Origin: Caulobacter sp.
GTDB taxonomy: Bacteria > Pseudomonadota > Alphaproteobacteria > Caulobacterales > Caulobacteraceae
Direction of reading: 5' to 3'
Length of the DNA: 64,000 bases
Assembly (NCBI GenBank): GCA_017745235.1
Contig: JAGHZU010000008.1
Span: forward strand, 82,398-146,397
Positions 16,509 to 26,150 of the stretch are shown here, one piece after another. Position 1 is the first letter of the stretch. Each line of letters starts with the position of its first letter. The notes beneath the pieces were generated by a model. That model saw only the letters and a list, made by a program, of their open reading frames with translations. It was not told the origin of the DNA and did no database searches. A program made the translations under genes and the position numbers.

Positions 16509-18650
16509 TTACCCCGCCGGGCGGGCCTCGGTCGCGGGCGGCGCGCCGACCACTGGGGGCGGGGCGGCGGGAGCCGCTGGGGCCGCCGGTGCGGCCGGGG
16601 GAACAGGCGCGTTGGGATCGGCCAGAGCACCCTCCGCGGGCGGCGCGATCGGCTGCCCGTCGGGGCCGAGCAGCGGGTCGGCGAGGCTGGGGTCTTCGGC
16701 GGCACTGATGGCGTCGTCCTCGGGCGGGGGCGCGGGCTGGTCGCCGCGCGTGGCGGCCAGGGCGAACGCCTTCCAGATCTTGGCTGGCAGGCCGCCGCCG
16801 ACCACGCCGTTCATGGCGCTGTTGTCGTCGTTGCCAACCCAGACCCCGATCACCAGGTCGCCGACATAGCCGACAAACAGGGCGTCGCGGTAGCCCTGGG
16901 TCGTGCCGGTCTTGCCGAACGCCCCCGGGATGGCGGCCTCCACGCCCGTGCCGCGATGCACGGCCGAGCGCAGCAGGTCGCGCATGCTGGCCAGTTCAGC
17001 CTTGGACAGCGGATGGACGCGGGCGGGCTTCTTCCAGTCGGCCAGGCCGTGCGGCACGACCGGCGCCTCGCCGGCCGCGATGGCGGCGTAGGCGGCCGTC
17101 AGTTGCACCAGGCTCATCGGGCCGGTGCCCAGGGCCAGGGTCAGGTCGTCGGGGATCGGCTCGGTGACGCCCAGGTCGCGGGCGGTCTTGACGATGGAGT
17201 CGCGTCCCACCTCCTTGGCCAGCCGCACGGCGGCCACGTTGGACGAGGCGGCGAAGGCGGTGATCAGCGGCACCTCGCGGCCGGCGTACTTTCCCTCGTG
17301 GTTTTTGGGCGTGTAGCCGCTGATGTCGATCGGGGCGTCCAGGATTGGGGTGGTGGGCGTCATCCCCTGGCGCATGGCGGTCAGATAGACGAACAGCTTG
17401 AAGGCGCTGCCCGGCTGACGCTCGCCATCGGCGCGATTGAACTGGCTCTGCTTGTAGTCGCGGCCGCCGACCATCGCCACCACCGAGCCGTCGGTGCGCA
17501 TGGCCACGATCGCGCCCTGGGTGACGTGCAGCGCCTTGCCGTCGCGCTCGATCGCCTGGTTCAGGATCTGCTCGGCCTTCTTCTGCAGCTTGGAGTCCAG
17601 GGTCGTCTTGACCACCGTCTCGCCGTAGCCGCGCTCGAACACCGCCCGGGCCTGGGGGAAGACCCAGTCGGCGAAGTAGGATCCGGTCGGCAGCTTGTCG
17701 CGCGGCGGGATCGGGCGGACCGCTCGGGCGGCGGCCTTGGCCTGGGCCTGGGTGATCTCGCCGGTGTCGACCATGGCGTCCAGCACCACCAGCATCCGCT
17801 CGCGCGCGCCCTCGAAGTTCTCGGTGGGGGCCAGGCGCGAGGGGGCCTTGACCATGCCGGCCAGCATGGCCGCCTCGCCGATGCTCAGGGTCTCGGGCGT
17901 CTTGTCGAAATAGTGCCGCGCGGCCGAGCGCAGGCCGAACGAGCCCTCGCCGAAATAGACCGACGACAGGTACCGCGACAGGATCTCGTCCTTCGACAGC
18001 CGGGTCTCCAGATAGAGCGCGATCAGGGCCTCCTGCACCTTGCGGCGCAGGTTGCGGTCGCTGCTCAGGAAGGCGTTCTTGGCCAGTTGCTGGGTGATGG
18101 TCGAACCGCCTTCCGACACCCCGCCGGCCTTGGCGTTGGCGCCCACGGCCCGCGCGATGGCCTTGGGATCGATGCCCCAGTGCTTGTAGAACCGCCGGTC
18201 CTCGATGGCGATGAAGGCGCCGGGCACGTACTTGGGCAGCTTGGCCGCGTCGATCGGCGCCTCCTTGTACGAGCCGCGCCGGGCGATCGGTTCGCCGTCG
18301 GCCGACATCAGCACCAGGGTTGGGTTGCTGGCGGGCTCCAGGGCCCGGCCCAGGGGCAGGGACCACAGCAGCGAGCCGATCACCGCCACGATGATGGCCA
18401 CCGCCACGGCGGCGCCGATCTGCCAGGGTCGGCGCTTCCAGATCGGAACGCGCGGCGCGGGCGCGGCCGCCGCGGCGACGGGCTCGGAGTCCGGTTCGGA
18501 CGTCGGCTGGACGTCGGGCTGGGCCGGATCCGCCTGCGGCGCCTCTTCCCCGGACTCGTGCACGGCCCCGCTCTCGCCCGGAGCTTCCGCCTCGGTCGGG
18601 GAGGGTTGTTCCGGCTCGACGCCCTCGGGGCCGGCGACGGGATCTGACAT
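16509..18650 (-). CDS. Class A penicillin-binding protein (bifunctional transglycosylase/transpeptidase)
   Basis: 713 residues. A cytoplasmic acidic, proline-rich tail (about 1-75) precedes a single membrane helix. The GT51 domain has EDRRFYKHWGID (near 148) and GGSTITQQLAKN. The transpeptidase domain has SxxK as SAFK (near 413), SSN, and KTGTTQG (near 578). A 70-residue Pro/Ala-rich C-terminal tail follows. It polymerises and cross-links peptidoglycan in the periplasm. The ATG at 18650 is preferred over an upstream TTG. Caulobacter has several paralogues and I cannot say which this is. Confidence 0.95.
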   Translation of the reverse strand: MSDPVAGPEGVEPEQPSPTEAEAPGESGAVHESGEEAPQADPAQPDVQPTSEPDSEPVAAAAAPAPRVPIWKRRPWQIGAAVAVAIIVAVIGSLLWSLPLGRALEPASNPTLVLMSADGEPIARRGSYKEAPIDAAKLPKYVPGAFIAIEDRRFYKHWGIDPKAIARAVGANAKAGGVSEGGSTITQQLAKNAFLSSDRNLRRKVQEALIALYLETRLSKDEILSRYLSSVYFGEGSFGLRSAARHYFDKTPETLSIGEAAMLAGMVKAPSRLAPTENFEGARERMLVVLDAMVDTGEITQAQAKAAARAVRPIPPRDKLPTGSYFADWVFPQARAVFERGYGETVVKTTLDSKLQKKAEQILNQAIERDGKALHVTQGAIVAMRTDGSVVAMVGGRDYKQSQFNRADGERQPGSAFKLFVYLTAMRQGMTPTTPILDAPIDISGYTPKNHEGKYAGREVPLITAFAASSNVAAVRLAKEVGRDSIVKTARDLGVTEPIPDDLTLALGTGPMSLVQLTAAYAAIAAGEAPVVPHGLADWKKPARVHPLSKAELASMRDLLRSAVHRGTGVEAAIPGAFGKTGTTQGYRDALFVGYVGDLVIGVWVGNDDNSAMNGVVGGGLPAKIWKAFALAATRGDQPAPPPEDDAISAAEDPSLADPLLGPDGQPIAPPAEGALADPNAPVPPAAPAAPAAPAAPPPVVGAPPATEARPAG

Positions 18651-18747
18651 GCGCTGGAACTCGAAACGACGGGAGCGATCAGCGCCCTTTACCACACGCC
18701 CCCCCAACGCCAAGGCCGCGCATCATGGAGGGAAAAGAGGGGCCTTC

Positions 18748-19479
18748 TCATTCCACCCTGGCCAGCAGGCCCAGCTCGCCGGCCTTCATCACGGCCTCCT
18801 GGCGCTTGACCACGCCCAGGCGCTTCTTGGCGGCCTCGATGTGATGGTGGACGGTGCGGGGCGAGAGGGTGAGGATCGCGCCGATCTCCCAATCTGTCTT
18901 GCCCCGGCTGGCCCAGTACAGGCACTGGGCCTGGCGCTCGGAGATCACCCCGTAGTCGGGGTTGTCGTCCTGCATTTCCCAGTGCTTGAGCATGATGGTG
19001 CCGAACACCGTGGCCAGGCTCTCGACCACGGCTCGGGCGGTGGGGTCGGTCTCCGCGGCGGGGGTCGACATGCGGATCAGCACCTCGTGGCCGGCCGGGC
19101 CGAACACCCGCACCACGTAGCCGTCCTGCATGCCGAACTCGGCGGCCTCGCCCCACATGGCCTGGGCTCGGTTGTCGCCCAGCGGGCGGGCGTCGCTCCA
19201 GGCGAAGGCGCGGCCGGATTTCTGCAACAGCTTGATGCACGGATCGTGGACCACGTAGCGCTCGCCCCAGTAGCGTGCGTCCCAGGCGTCGAAATCCTGG
19301 CGGCTGAGGGTGGGCGGCTCGCGGCCCAGCTGCTCGGCGTTGATCAGGGTGGCGCAGAAGCGGTCGTAGCCGAACGCGGCCAGGGCGCGGCCGAAATGGG
19401 CCTCCACCTCGTCGGCCGTGGCGTGGTGCGGCGCGCGGCTGAGAAAGTCCCAGGCTTCCCGTTCGGCGGTGTTCAGCAC
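18748..19479 (-). CDS. LuxR-family regulator with autoinducer-binding domain (LuxR solo)
   Basis: 243 residues from a GTG start. The N-terminal domain keeps marks of acyl-homoserine-lactone sensing: ARYWGERYVVHDPCI with the spaced aromatic residues and DP, then FAWSD. The C-terminal LuxR helix-turn-helix reads ISERQAQCLYWASRGKTDWEIGAILTLSPRTVHHHI. No luxI-type synthase is nearby, so it may listen to foreign or distant signals. It is flanked by a penicillin-binding protein and a hybrid kinase, neither a clear target. Confidence 0.9.
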   Translation of the reverse strand: MLNTAEREAWDFLSRAPHHATADEVEAHFGRALAAFGYDRFCATLINAEQLGREPPTLSRQDFDAWDARYWGERYVVHDPCIKLLQKSGRAFAWSDARPLGDNRAQAMWGEAAEFGMQDGYVVRVFGPAGHEVLIRMSTPAAETDPTARAVVESLATVFGTIMLKHWEMQDDNPDYGVISERQAQCLYWASRGKTDWEIGAILTLSPRTVHHHIEAAKKRLGVVKRQEAVMKAGELGLLARVE

Positions 19480-19715
19480 GATCGCAATGTTCTCCCCTCG
19501 TAAGAAGAGATTAGATGATCGTGAGTTGATCTTCCAGTGGGCGCAAGTGTCGCGGGACTAATGTCGGCTCAATAGCCGGGCTTCGCCACCTTGGATCGTT
19601 AATTTTATTTTGGATAACCTGAGGATGCGCGCGGCGTCCGGCAACGGATCCGGTCTTGGCTCGGGCGGGAATACGCGCAACGCCGCGCCAGCGAGCAGGA
19701 GGACCGGATGGAAGA

Positions 19716-21245
19716 TTACGCCGCCGCTTCGGCGTCTTCGTCCTCGCCGCCCAGCAGGGCGCTCAGGACCACCGCCAGGCGCTCGGGCTTGATCGGCTTT
19801 TCGACCACGTCCTGCATGCCGGCGGCGATATAGGTCTGCACGTCGTTGGGATCGGCGTTGGCGGTCAGGGCCACGATCGGGGCCTGGCCGGCGCGGCCGG
19901 GCAACTCGCGGATGGCGCGGGTGGCGGCGATGCCGTCCATGCGCGGCATCTTGATGTCCATCAGGATCAGGTCGAAGCGGCCGCTGCGCGCGGCCTCCAC
20001 GGCCTCCACCCCGTCGACCACCTGCTCGGAGGTGCAGTCGAACATCTCGCACAGGGCTTCGGCGACCATGCGGTTTGTGGCGTTGTCGTCGACGATCAGG
20101 ATGTGGGCCGAACGATCGTCCAGCGGCGACTCGTGGGCGGGTTCCTGGGTCAGGGTCGCTTCGGGCGCGATCAGGGCGAAGCGCAGGGTCAGGCCCGCGC
20201 CGGTATTGGCCTCGGCCTTCAGTGGTCCGCCCATGGCGCGGGTCAGGCCATGGGCCAGGGCCATGCTGACCCCGAGGGCCAGGTCGTTTCGGTCCTCGAT
20301 GCGCGAGGCGCCCAGCGGGTCGAACACCCTGGCCAGGCGGTCGGCGGCCGAGCCGGCGGCGTTGTCGCGCACGCGGCCCTCCAGGCGCAGGCCGCCCTCG
20401 ACCGGGCGGGCCTTGAGGCTGGCCTCGATTACGCCCCGGCCGTTGGAGAGGGCGCTGTCGATCAGGGCGTCGAACACCTGCAACACGCGGCCGGCGTCGA
20501 TCAGGGCGGCGGTCTCGGGATCGCCGTCGTAGGAGAACAGCAAGGTCGAGCCGCCCTCGGCCGCGCGGGCGCTCCAGCGGGCCTCGACGGCGTCGGAGAG
20601 GTCGCGCAGCAGGGCGGGCGCGGGGGCCAGCACCAGTTCGCCGGCGGCGGCGCGGCGCAGGTCCATGGCCCGGCCCAGCACAGCGCTCATGTCGCGGCTG
20701 GTGTCGCCGATCGCGCGCACGCAGGCGGCGGCGTCCGGGGTCAGGCGCGACTGTTCCAGGCGGTCGGTGAAGGCCAGCACGCCTTCCAGATGATGGCCCA
20801 GGTCCTTGGCCATGCGCTCGACCAGGTCCATGGCCTCGCGCGCCTCGCGCTGCTGGCGGCGATGGGAGACGAGCAGCGACGAGAGCCCGCCCACGCCCTG
20901 GTAGACGCCCTCGGCGTCCACGGCGATGAAGGCGGTGCGGAAGACGGGCGTGCCGCTTTCGGAAATGCGGGCCACGAACACGGCGGCGGGCGTGTCGACG
21001 TCCACCACGCGGGGGTCGGTGTCCATCACGGACTCGATCGGGCGGTCGGCCAGGGTCTCGGCGGCCACGGCCATCTGGCCCAGGAAGACGTCGCGATAGA
21101 CCAGCCCCACGGGCGCGCCCGCGGGGTCGGTCGCCGCCAGGGCGGCGGCGTGCGGTTCGGCGAGGAACGTCGCGCGCACGTCGGCGCACGACGTCTGCGG
21201 GTCGATCGAGGCTCGGCGGTCGATGAGGCGGGCCAGCGTGTCCAT
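19716..21245 (-). CDS. Hybrid kinase-like protein with degenerate catalytic domain and C-terminal receiver
   Basis: 509 residues, no membrane helix. The first 130 residues look like a CBS or PAS-like sensory region. A kinase-like core follows: the helix LVERMAKDLGHHLEGVLAF stands where HELRTPL is expected, the N-box reads ALIDSALSNG without the usual asparagine, and the G1 region is RDNAAG. The last 125 residues are a normal receiver domain (LIVDDNATNR, phospho-acceptor in LILMDIKMPRMDG, lysine in VEKPIKP). The core is probably weakly active or inactive, with the receiver as the working part. Its position after a LuxR gene gives no clear pathway. Confidence 0.85.
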   Translation of the reverse strand: MDTLARLIDRRASIDPQTSCADVRATFLAEPHAAALAATDPAGAPVGLVYRDVFLGQMAVAAETLADRPIESVMDTDPRVVDVDTPAAVFVARISESGTPVFRTAFIAVDAEGVYQGVGGLSSLLVSHRRQQREAREAMDLVERMAKDLGHHLEGVLAFTDRLEQSRLTPDAAACVRAIGDTSRDMSAVLGRAMDLRRAAAGELVLAPAPALLRDLSDAVEARWSARAAEGGSTLLFSYDGDPETAALIDAGRVLQVFDALIDSALSNGRGVIEASLKARPVEGGLRLEGRVRDNAAGSAADRLARVFDPLGASRIEDRNDLALGVSMALAHGLTRAMGGPLKAEANTGAGLTLRFALIAPEATLTQEPAHESPLDDRSAHILIVDDNATNRMVAEALCEMFDCTSEQVVDGVEAVEAARSGRFDLILMDIKMPRMDGIAATRAIRELPGRAGQAPIVALTANADPNDVQTYIAAGMQDVVEKPIKPERLAVVLSALLGGEDEDAEAAA

Positions 21246-21374
21246 GGGCCTTGGGGGAGGCTTGTCGGGACTCCACCATCGCTGCTGCGCGTTGCGGAGT
21301 CGTAAATGGGTAAGGCTTCCAGGGGTTTAACGCGCCTGCCGAAAGGGCGGGCGAAGGCGTGGCCGGCGGCCAAG

Positions 21375-21403
21375 AAAAAGGGCGGCGGATCGCTCCGCCG
21401 CCC
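21375..21403 (-). terminator. Rho-independent terminator of the TonB-dependent receptor gene
   Basis: GGGCGGCGGA (21380-21389) pairs perfectly with TCCGCCGCCC (21394-21403) around a four-base loop. On the minus strand it is followed by five T residues (21375-21379). It lies 25 bases after the receptor stop codon. Confidence 0.9.
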
Positions 21404-21427
21404 TTCCCGTCCTTCCGCGTGGAGGGA

Positions 21428-24232
21428 CTAGAACGACTTGGTGATGCCCACGCCGTAGGTGCGCGGCTCCAGCGTGATCAGGTTGGTGAACAGGCCCGAG
21501 CTGTCGTCGGTGGTGTAGGCGTCGGTGATCGGCGTCTTGTTGGAGATGTTCTTGATGTAGGCGTCGATCGACAGGCCCCATTCCGGCTTGTCCACCCGCA
21601 GGGTGACGTTGGCGTTGTTCCAGGACTTCAGCTTGTCGTACTCGGTGTTGTAGACCCGGGCGAACTGGGTGCTCTGGCGATAGTAGTCGCCGCGCAGGGT
21701 GGCGCTCCAGCCGTCGGCGAAGTCCCAGGTGTACTGGGCGCCCAGCGACACGGTCCAATGGGGCGAGTTCGGCAGCTCGTTGCCCGACAGGTTCTGGGCC
21801 GTGCCCTCGATCGAATAGCCGGTCCCGTAGTTGAACATCGCGTTGGAGATGGCGTTGGCGTAGATCGCCGGCACGCCCCGGCTTTGCAGGAAGGCGGTGT
21901 AGAAGGCCTTGCCGCCGCAGGCGAACGGAACCGTCGCGCCCAGGGCCGGATTGACGGTCAGCGCCGTGGCGATGCCGGCCGAGGCCACCACGCAGTTGGA
22001 GCCGACGGCCACGCCCGGGATGCTCGGACCGGCCTTGACGACCTGGTAGAGCGGGTTGGACTGGGTGCGGTTCATGGTGTCGATCGACGAGACGCCGTTG
22101 CCGATCTTGGTGTCCAGATAGCCGATGTTGGCGTTCAGGCGCAGGTTGTGGACCGGCGACCAGATGCTTTCCAGCTCCAGGCCCCAGACGGTGGCGTTGA
22201 CGTTCTCGTTGACCGAGGTGCGGGCCACGATCTTGGAGATCTGGTAGCCCTGGTAGTCATAGTAGAACGCCGTGCCGTTCAGCTGCAGGCTGCCGCCCAG
22301 GAAGGTGTTCTTCGAGCCCACTTCGATCGCGTTGACGAATTCCGGCGCGAAGGTGGCCGGCACGCCCGCCGCGCCTTCCGCCGCCGGCGGGTTGGCGCCG
22401 CCGCCCTTGTAGCCCTTGGAATAGAAGGCGTAGAGCAGGTTGTCGTCGGTCAGCTTGTAGTCGAAGCCGAAGCGGCCGGTCAGCTCGGTGAAGACCGTCT
22501 GGGTTTCCGGCTGGGCCGGGTCCTGGGTCAGGCCGATGCCGGGCGAAAGCAGCACGGTCTCGAAGTTTTCCTGGCGCTTGTTGTCGTGGGTGCGGCGCAG
22601 GCCCAGGGTGAACTTCAGCTTCTCGTTGGCCTGCCAGTACAGTTCGCCGAAGATGGCGTTGGACTTCAGGTGATAGGGCGAGCGGTTGTCATAATAGTTG
22701 TGGCCGCTGCCGTCCGGCGTGGCGTTGGTGTCGATCCCGATGCAGGCCGGGTTGGTGGCCGGGTTGCAGTTGGGGTTGCCGGTGTTGGCGTAGTTCAGCG
22801 CCAGGGCCGACATCGTCAGCGAGTTGCCGATCACGTAGTAGTCGGTGGTGGTCTTGTAGTCGAAATAGATGCCGCCGATGTTGAAGTTCAGCGGGCCGTC
22901 GAAGTTCGACTGCAGGCGGAACTCCTGGCTGAACTGCTTGGAGTTGCCCGACGAGACGTCCAGCGTCGTGAACTTGTTGGTCGAGCCGACCTGCGGGTCG
23001 TTGAAGGTGCCGTCGGGCTGGGTGATGCCCGGCACGTAGTTGAACGGCACCGTCGAGACGTTCCGGTTGTAGTCCAGCTTGGTGTAGACCTTGCCCTTCG
23101 AATACGAGCTGAGGGCCGTGAAGGTCAGGTCCGGAGTGACGTCGTAGGCCAGGTTGAACTGGTAGACGTCCGACTTGGACTGATAGATCGGGTCGAGCAG
23201 GGACTCGATCTCACGCAGGTTGCGGCTGGTGGTGTCGCCGAAGTTGGCGTCGCCGCTGGTGAAGCCCAGCAGGTTGCCCAGTTCCCCGGTCAGGGTGCCC
23301 GAGGTGTTGACGGTGCCGTAGGCGCTGTCGCCGTAGAGCGAAGCGGGCAGGCAGCCCTGGGTCAGGAAGGGGCGGGCCGAGCCCGTGGCCACGCCGCCGA
23401 TGGTGGCCGGGCCGTTGTCCTTGGTGCAGAGCTGCTTGCCGACGCGGGCGCGGTTGTCGTCTTCCTTGAAGTGCTCCCACATGAAGTTGGTGCGCAGGGT
23501 GTCGACGGGATTGAACATCACCGACAGGCGCGTGGAGTACAGGTCGCGGTCGTCGACCTTGTGATTGTTGTAGGTGTTGGTGTTGAAGCCGTCGCGCTTG
23601 AGCCAGTTGCCGGCGGCGCGGACGGCCAGCTTGTCGCCGAAGATCGGGATGTTGATCATCCCGCGAAGCTTGGTGGTGTTGTAGTTGCCGTATTCGGCGC
23701 GGACGTTGGCCTCGAAGGTGTCGACCGGCTTGGCGGTGATGATGTTGACCACGCCGCCGGTGGCGTTGCGGCCGTACAGCGTGCCCTGCGGGCCGCGCAG
23801 CACTTCCACGCGCTCGACATCGAAGAACTCGGCGTCGAACAGGTTGCCCACCTGCAGCGGCGCGTTGTTCTCGTGCAGGCCCACGCCCGCGTCGGTGGCC
23901 ACGCCCACGGCCTTGTTGCCGATGCCGCGGATGGCGAAGTTGAAGCTGTTGGTGAAGTTGCCCTTGGCGAAGCTGGCGTTCGGAATCGCCTGCTGCAGGT
24001 TGGGGCCGCCGTCGATCTTCTGGGCCTGCAGGCTGTCCTGGCTGAACGCCGAGACCGCGATCGGCACGTCCTGAAGGGCTTCTTCCTTCTTCTGGGCCGT
24101 GACGACCAGTTCTTCGATCACGTTGTCGGATTTTTGCTGGGCGGCCGCCGGAGCGGCGATGGCGACGGAGGCCAGCACGGCGACGGAAGCGCCCATGGCC
24201 AGCACGCTCCGCATGCGCAGAGATTGCGTCAT
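21428..24232 (-). CDS. TonB-dependent outer-membrane receptor
   Basis: 934 residues from the ATG preceded by GGGAGG. A signal peptide ends near PAAAQQ. IEELVVTAQKKEEALQDVPIAV is the TonB-box/plug junction typical of the Caulobacter and sphingomonad receptors; the plug contains VEVLRGPQGTLYGRNATGGVVNI. The remainder is a 22-strand beta-barrel ending in TYGVGITKSF with terminal phenylalanine. The substrate cannot be read; receptors of this clade take up siderophores, vitamins, sugars or aromatic compounds. It stands alone with its own terminator and is divergent from queC across 466 bases of structured intergenic DNA. Confidence 0.95.
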   Translation of the reverse strand: MTQSLRMRSVLAMGASVAVLASVAIAAPAAAQQKSDNVIEELVVTAQKKEEALQDVPIAVSAFSQDSLQAQKIDGGPNLQQAIPNASFAKGNFTNSFNFAIRGIGNKAVGVATDAGVGLHENNAPLQVGNLFDAEFFDVERVEVLRGPQGTLYGRNATGGVVNIITAKPVDTFEANVRAEYGNYNTTKLRGMINIPIFGDKLAVRAAGNWLKRDGFNTNTYNNHKVDDRDLYSTRLSVMFNPVDTLRTNFMWEHFKEDDNRARVGKQLCTKDNGPATIGGVATGSARPFLTQGCLPASLYGDSAYGTVNTSGTLTGELGNLLGFTSGDANFGDTTSRNLREIESLLDPIYQSKSDVYQFNLAYDVTPDLTFTALSSYSKGKVYTKLDYNRNVSTVPFNYVPGITQPDGTFNDPQVGSTNKFTTLDVSSGNSKQFSQEFRLQSNFDGPLNFNIGGIYFDYKTTTDYYVIGNSLTMSALALNYANTGNPNCNPATNPACIGIDTNATPDGSGHNYYDNRSPYHLKSNAIFGELYWQANEKLKFTLGLRRTHDNKRQENFETVLLSPGIGLTQDPAQPETQTVFTELTGRFGFDYKLTDDNLLYAFYSKGYKGGGANPPAAEGAAGVPATFAPEFVNAIEVGSKNTFLGGSLQLNGTAFYYDYQGYQISKIVARTSVNENVNATVWGLELESIWSPVHNLRLNANIGYLDTKIGNGVSSIDTMNRTQSNPLYQVVKAGPSIPGVAVGSNCVVASAGIATALTVNPALGATVPFACGGKAFYTAFLQSRGVPAIYANAISNAMFNYGTGYSIEGTAQNLSGNELPNSPHWTVSLGAQYTWDFADGWSATLRGDYYRQSTQFARVYNTEYDKLKSWNNANVTLRVDKPEWGLSIDAYIKNISNKTPITDAYTTDDSSGLFTNLITLEPRTYGVGITKSF

Positions 24233-24392
24233 TCTATTCCCTCCCTGGACATCGCGGAGCCTTATGGCGGTTCCTGCAGACGTCGCGTTGTTTCCTCGGC
24301 GCCGCACCATGTTGACTACGCGGGCGTGCGGCCGACCCTTCGCAGCATAAGCGGATTGCATACTTGGGAACTTTGGCTGTCAACCAGCCGTA

Positions 24393-24453
24393 GCGTAAGT
24401 AATCACTGATATGTTACGCGTTTTCACTTTCCTCAGGATCACTTTCTCCTGAG
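24393..24453. promoter_or_regulatory. Two dyads upstream of the receptor gene
   Basis: GCGTAA (24393-24398) and TTACGC (24414-24419) form an inverted repeat with a 15-base spacer. CTCAGGA (24432-24438) and TCCTGAG (24447-24453) form a perfect 7-bp dyad with an 8-base loop. Read on the minus strand, the motif GAAAGTGA occurs twice here. The low GC content and place suggest the receptor promoter and a regulator site. Confidence 0.45.
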
Positions 24454-24491
24454 TCGGGTGGTTTTCTACTGTGATTAGAAAACACGGTCTG

Positions 24492-24620
24492 CCGCCTGAC
24501 GCTGCGTCAGGCGGGGTTTCAGCCCGGAAACCCTTGGCGCAACAAGGGTCGCGCCAAGCCATAGTGTCGATTTCGCGCCGAAGGTACAGCCCAAATATCG
24601 CTGTTCGAAACGATTGTTTC
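24492..24620. other. Cluster of four consecutive hairpins between receptor and queC
   Basis: Four perfect inverted repeats follow one another: CCGCCTGACGC/GCGTCAGGCGG (24492-24514, one-base centre), GGGTTTC/GAAACCC (24514-24533), CTTGGCGC/GCGCCAAG (24533-24558) and GAAAC/GTTTC (24607-24620). No reading frame with coding character crosses them. They could be a structured 5' leader of queC, a small RNA, or dispersed palindromic elements. I recognise no named riboswitch. Confidence 0.5.
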
Positions 24621-24698
24621 AGGGCGTGGCCCTCCGCCCACGGTCGGGTCCGGGCATCGGCCGTTTCGGCCTGGCCCGGCTTGGTGTAGGAAGCGCCC

Positions 24699-25448
24699 AT
24701 GTCCACCTCCCAAGTTCCCGCGGCCGGATCGCCCTCCGACGCCGCCCTGGTGCTGTTCTCCGGCGGCCAGGATTCCAGCGTCTGCCTGGCCTGGGCCCTG
24801 GAGCGCTACGCCCGGGTCGAGACCGTCGGCTTCGACTACGGCCAGCGCCATTCCATCGAGATGCAGGCCCGCCAGTCCGTGCGCGCCGCCATCGCCGAGC
24901 GTTTTCCCCATTGGGCCGAACGCCTGGGCGAGGACCATGTGCTGGATATCCGCAGCTTCGGCGCGGTGGCCGAGTCGGCCCTGACCGCCGACCGCGCGAT
25001 CGAGATGACCGAGCGCGGCCTGCCGTCCACGTTCGTTCCCGGCCGCAACCTGGTGTTCCTGACCTACGCCGCGGCCCTCGCCGACCGGCGCGGGGCCGTC
25101 GCCCTGGTGGGCGGCATGTGCGAGACCGACTTCTCGGGCTATCCCGACTGCCGGCGCGACACCATGGACGCCATGCAGAGCGCCCTGAACCTGGGCATGG
25201 ACCGCGCCTTCCGCATCGAGACCCCGCTGATGTGGTTGACCAAGGCCCAGACCTGGGCTCTGGCCAAGACCCTGGGCGGCGAGGATCTCGTCGACCTGAT
25301 CGTGGTCGAGAGCCACACCTGTTACCAGGGCGAGCGCGGCCAGTTGCATCCCTGGGGCCATGGCTGTGGCGAATGCCCGGCCTGCGAGCTGCGCCAGCGC
25401 GGCTACGAGGAATGGGACGCGGCGGGGCGGGAGGCCCTCGCGGAGTGA
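24699..25448 (+). CDS. queC: 7-cyano-7-deazaguanine synthase QueC
   Basis: 249 residues. QueC converts 7-carboxy-7-deazaguanine to preQ0 with ATP and ammonia, in the queuosine tRNA modification route. The ATP pyrophosphatase loop [14 protein letters not shown] opens the protein, [15 protein letters not shown] and [15 protein letters not shown] are family motifs, and the C-terminal [12 protein letters not shown] supplies zinc cysteines. It is first in a queC-queE-queD operon and overlaps queE by four bases. Confidence 0.97.
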   Translation: MSTSQVPAAGSPSDAALVLFSGGQDSSVCLAWALERYARVETVGFDYGQRHSIEMQARQSVRAAIAERFPHWAERLGEDHVLDIRSFGAVAESALTADRAIEMTERGLPSTFVPGRNLVFLTYAAALADRRGAVALVGGMCETDFSGYPDCRRDTMDAMQSALNLGMDRAFRIETPLMWLTKAQTWALAKTLGGEDLVDLIVVESHTCYQGERGQLHPWGHGCGECPACELRQRGYEEWDAAGREALAE

Positions 25449-26077
25449 CCTACACCGTCAAGGAAATCTTCCTCACCCTGCAGGGCGAGGGCGGTCAGGC
25501 GGGCAAGGCGGCGGTGTTCTGCCGCTTCGCCGGATGCAACCTGTGGACCGGGCGCGAGCAGGACCGGGCAAAGGCCGTCTGCGCGTTCTGCGACACCGAC
25601 TTTGTCGGGACCGACGGCGAGAACGGCGGCAAGTTCGCCACGCCCGAGGCCCTGGTCGACGTGATCGAGGCCCAGTGGACCGGCGGACGGCACGACCGCC
25701 TGGTGGTCTGCACCGGCGGCGAGCCGCTGCTGCAGCTGGACGAGCCCCTGATCGCGGCCCTGCACGCGCGTGGCTTTCAGATCGCCTGCGAGACCAACGG
25801 CACCGTCGCGGCGCCTGAGGGGGTCGACTGGATCTGCGTCAGCCCCAAGGCCGACGCCCCGGTGGTCCAGACCCGAGGCCAGGAGCTGAAGCTGGTCTTC
25901 CCGCAGGAGAAGGCCTTGCCCGAGCGCTTCGAGGCCCTGGATTTCGAGCGCTTCTACCTCCAGCCGATGGATGGTCCGGACCGCGAGCGGAACACGCAAT
26001 TGGCGGTCGCCTATTGCCTTTCCCACCCACAATGGCGTTTAAGCGTCCAGACGCACAAATATCTCGGCCTGCCCTGA
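25445..26077 (+). CDS. queE: 7-carboxy-7-deazaguanine synthase QueE
   Basis: 210 residues from a GTG that overlaps the queC stop (GTGA). QueE is a radical SAM enzyme that turns 6-carboxytetrahydropterin into 7-carboxy-7-deazaguanine. [24 protein letters not shown] and later CAFCDTDF provide the widely spaced cluster cysteines of the longer-loop QueE type; [11 protein letters not shown] is the glycine-rich SAM region. The downstream gap of 73 bases to queD suggests a single transcript. Confidence 0.96.
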   Translation: MTYTVKEIFLTLQGEGGQAGKAAVFCRFAGCNLWTGREQDRAKAVCAFCDTDFVGTDGENGGKFATPEALVDVIEAQWTGGRHDRLVVCTGGEPLLQLDEPLIAALHARGFQIACETNGTVAAPEGVDWICVSPKADAPVVQTRGQELKLVFPQEKALPERFEALDFERFYLQPMDGPDRERNTQLAVAYCLSHPQWRLSVQTHKYLGLP

Positions 26078-26150
26078 CGGATAAGGCGCTCGACTTGGTG
26101 ACAGGGTCGACGCGCTAGAGCCTCCCAGGCCTGTCAAAAGAAGTAACAAG

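Noticed and set aside
21359..24409. Long plus-strand open frame opposite the TonB-dependent receptor
   Set aside because: The translated sequence is low-complexity V/G/R/Q-rich and matches no domain; the minus-strand receptor explains the region.
24560..24698. A named preQ1 riboswitch in front of queC
   Set aside because: I could not identify the conserved loop and tail of the known preQ1 classes. The hairpin structure is reported without a name.
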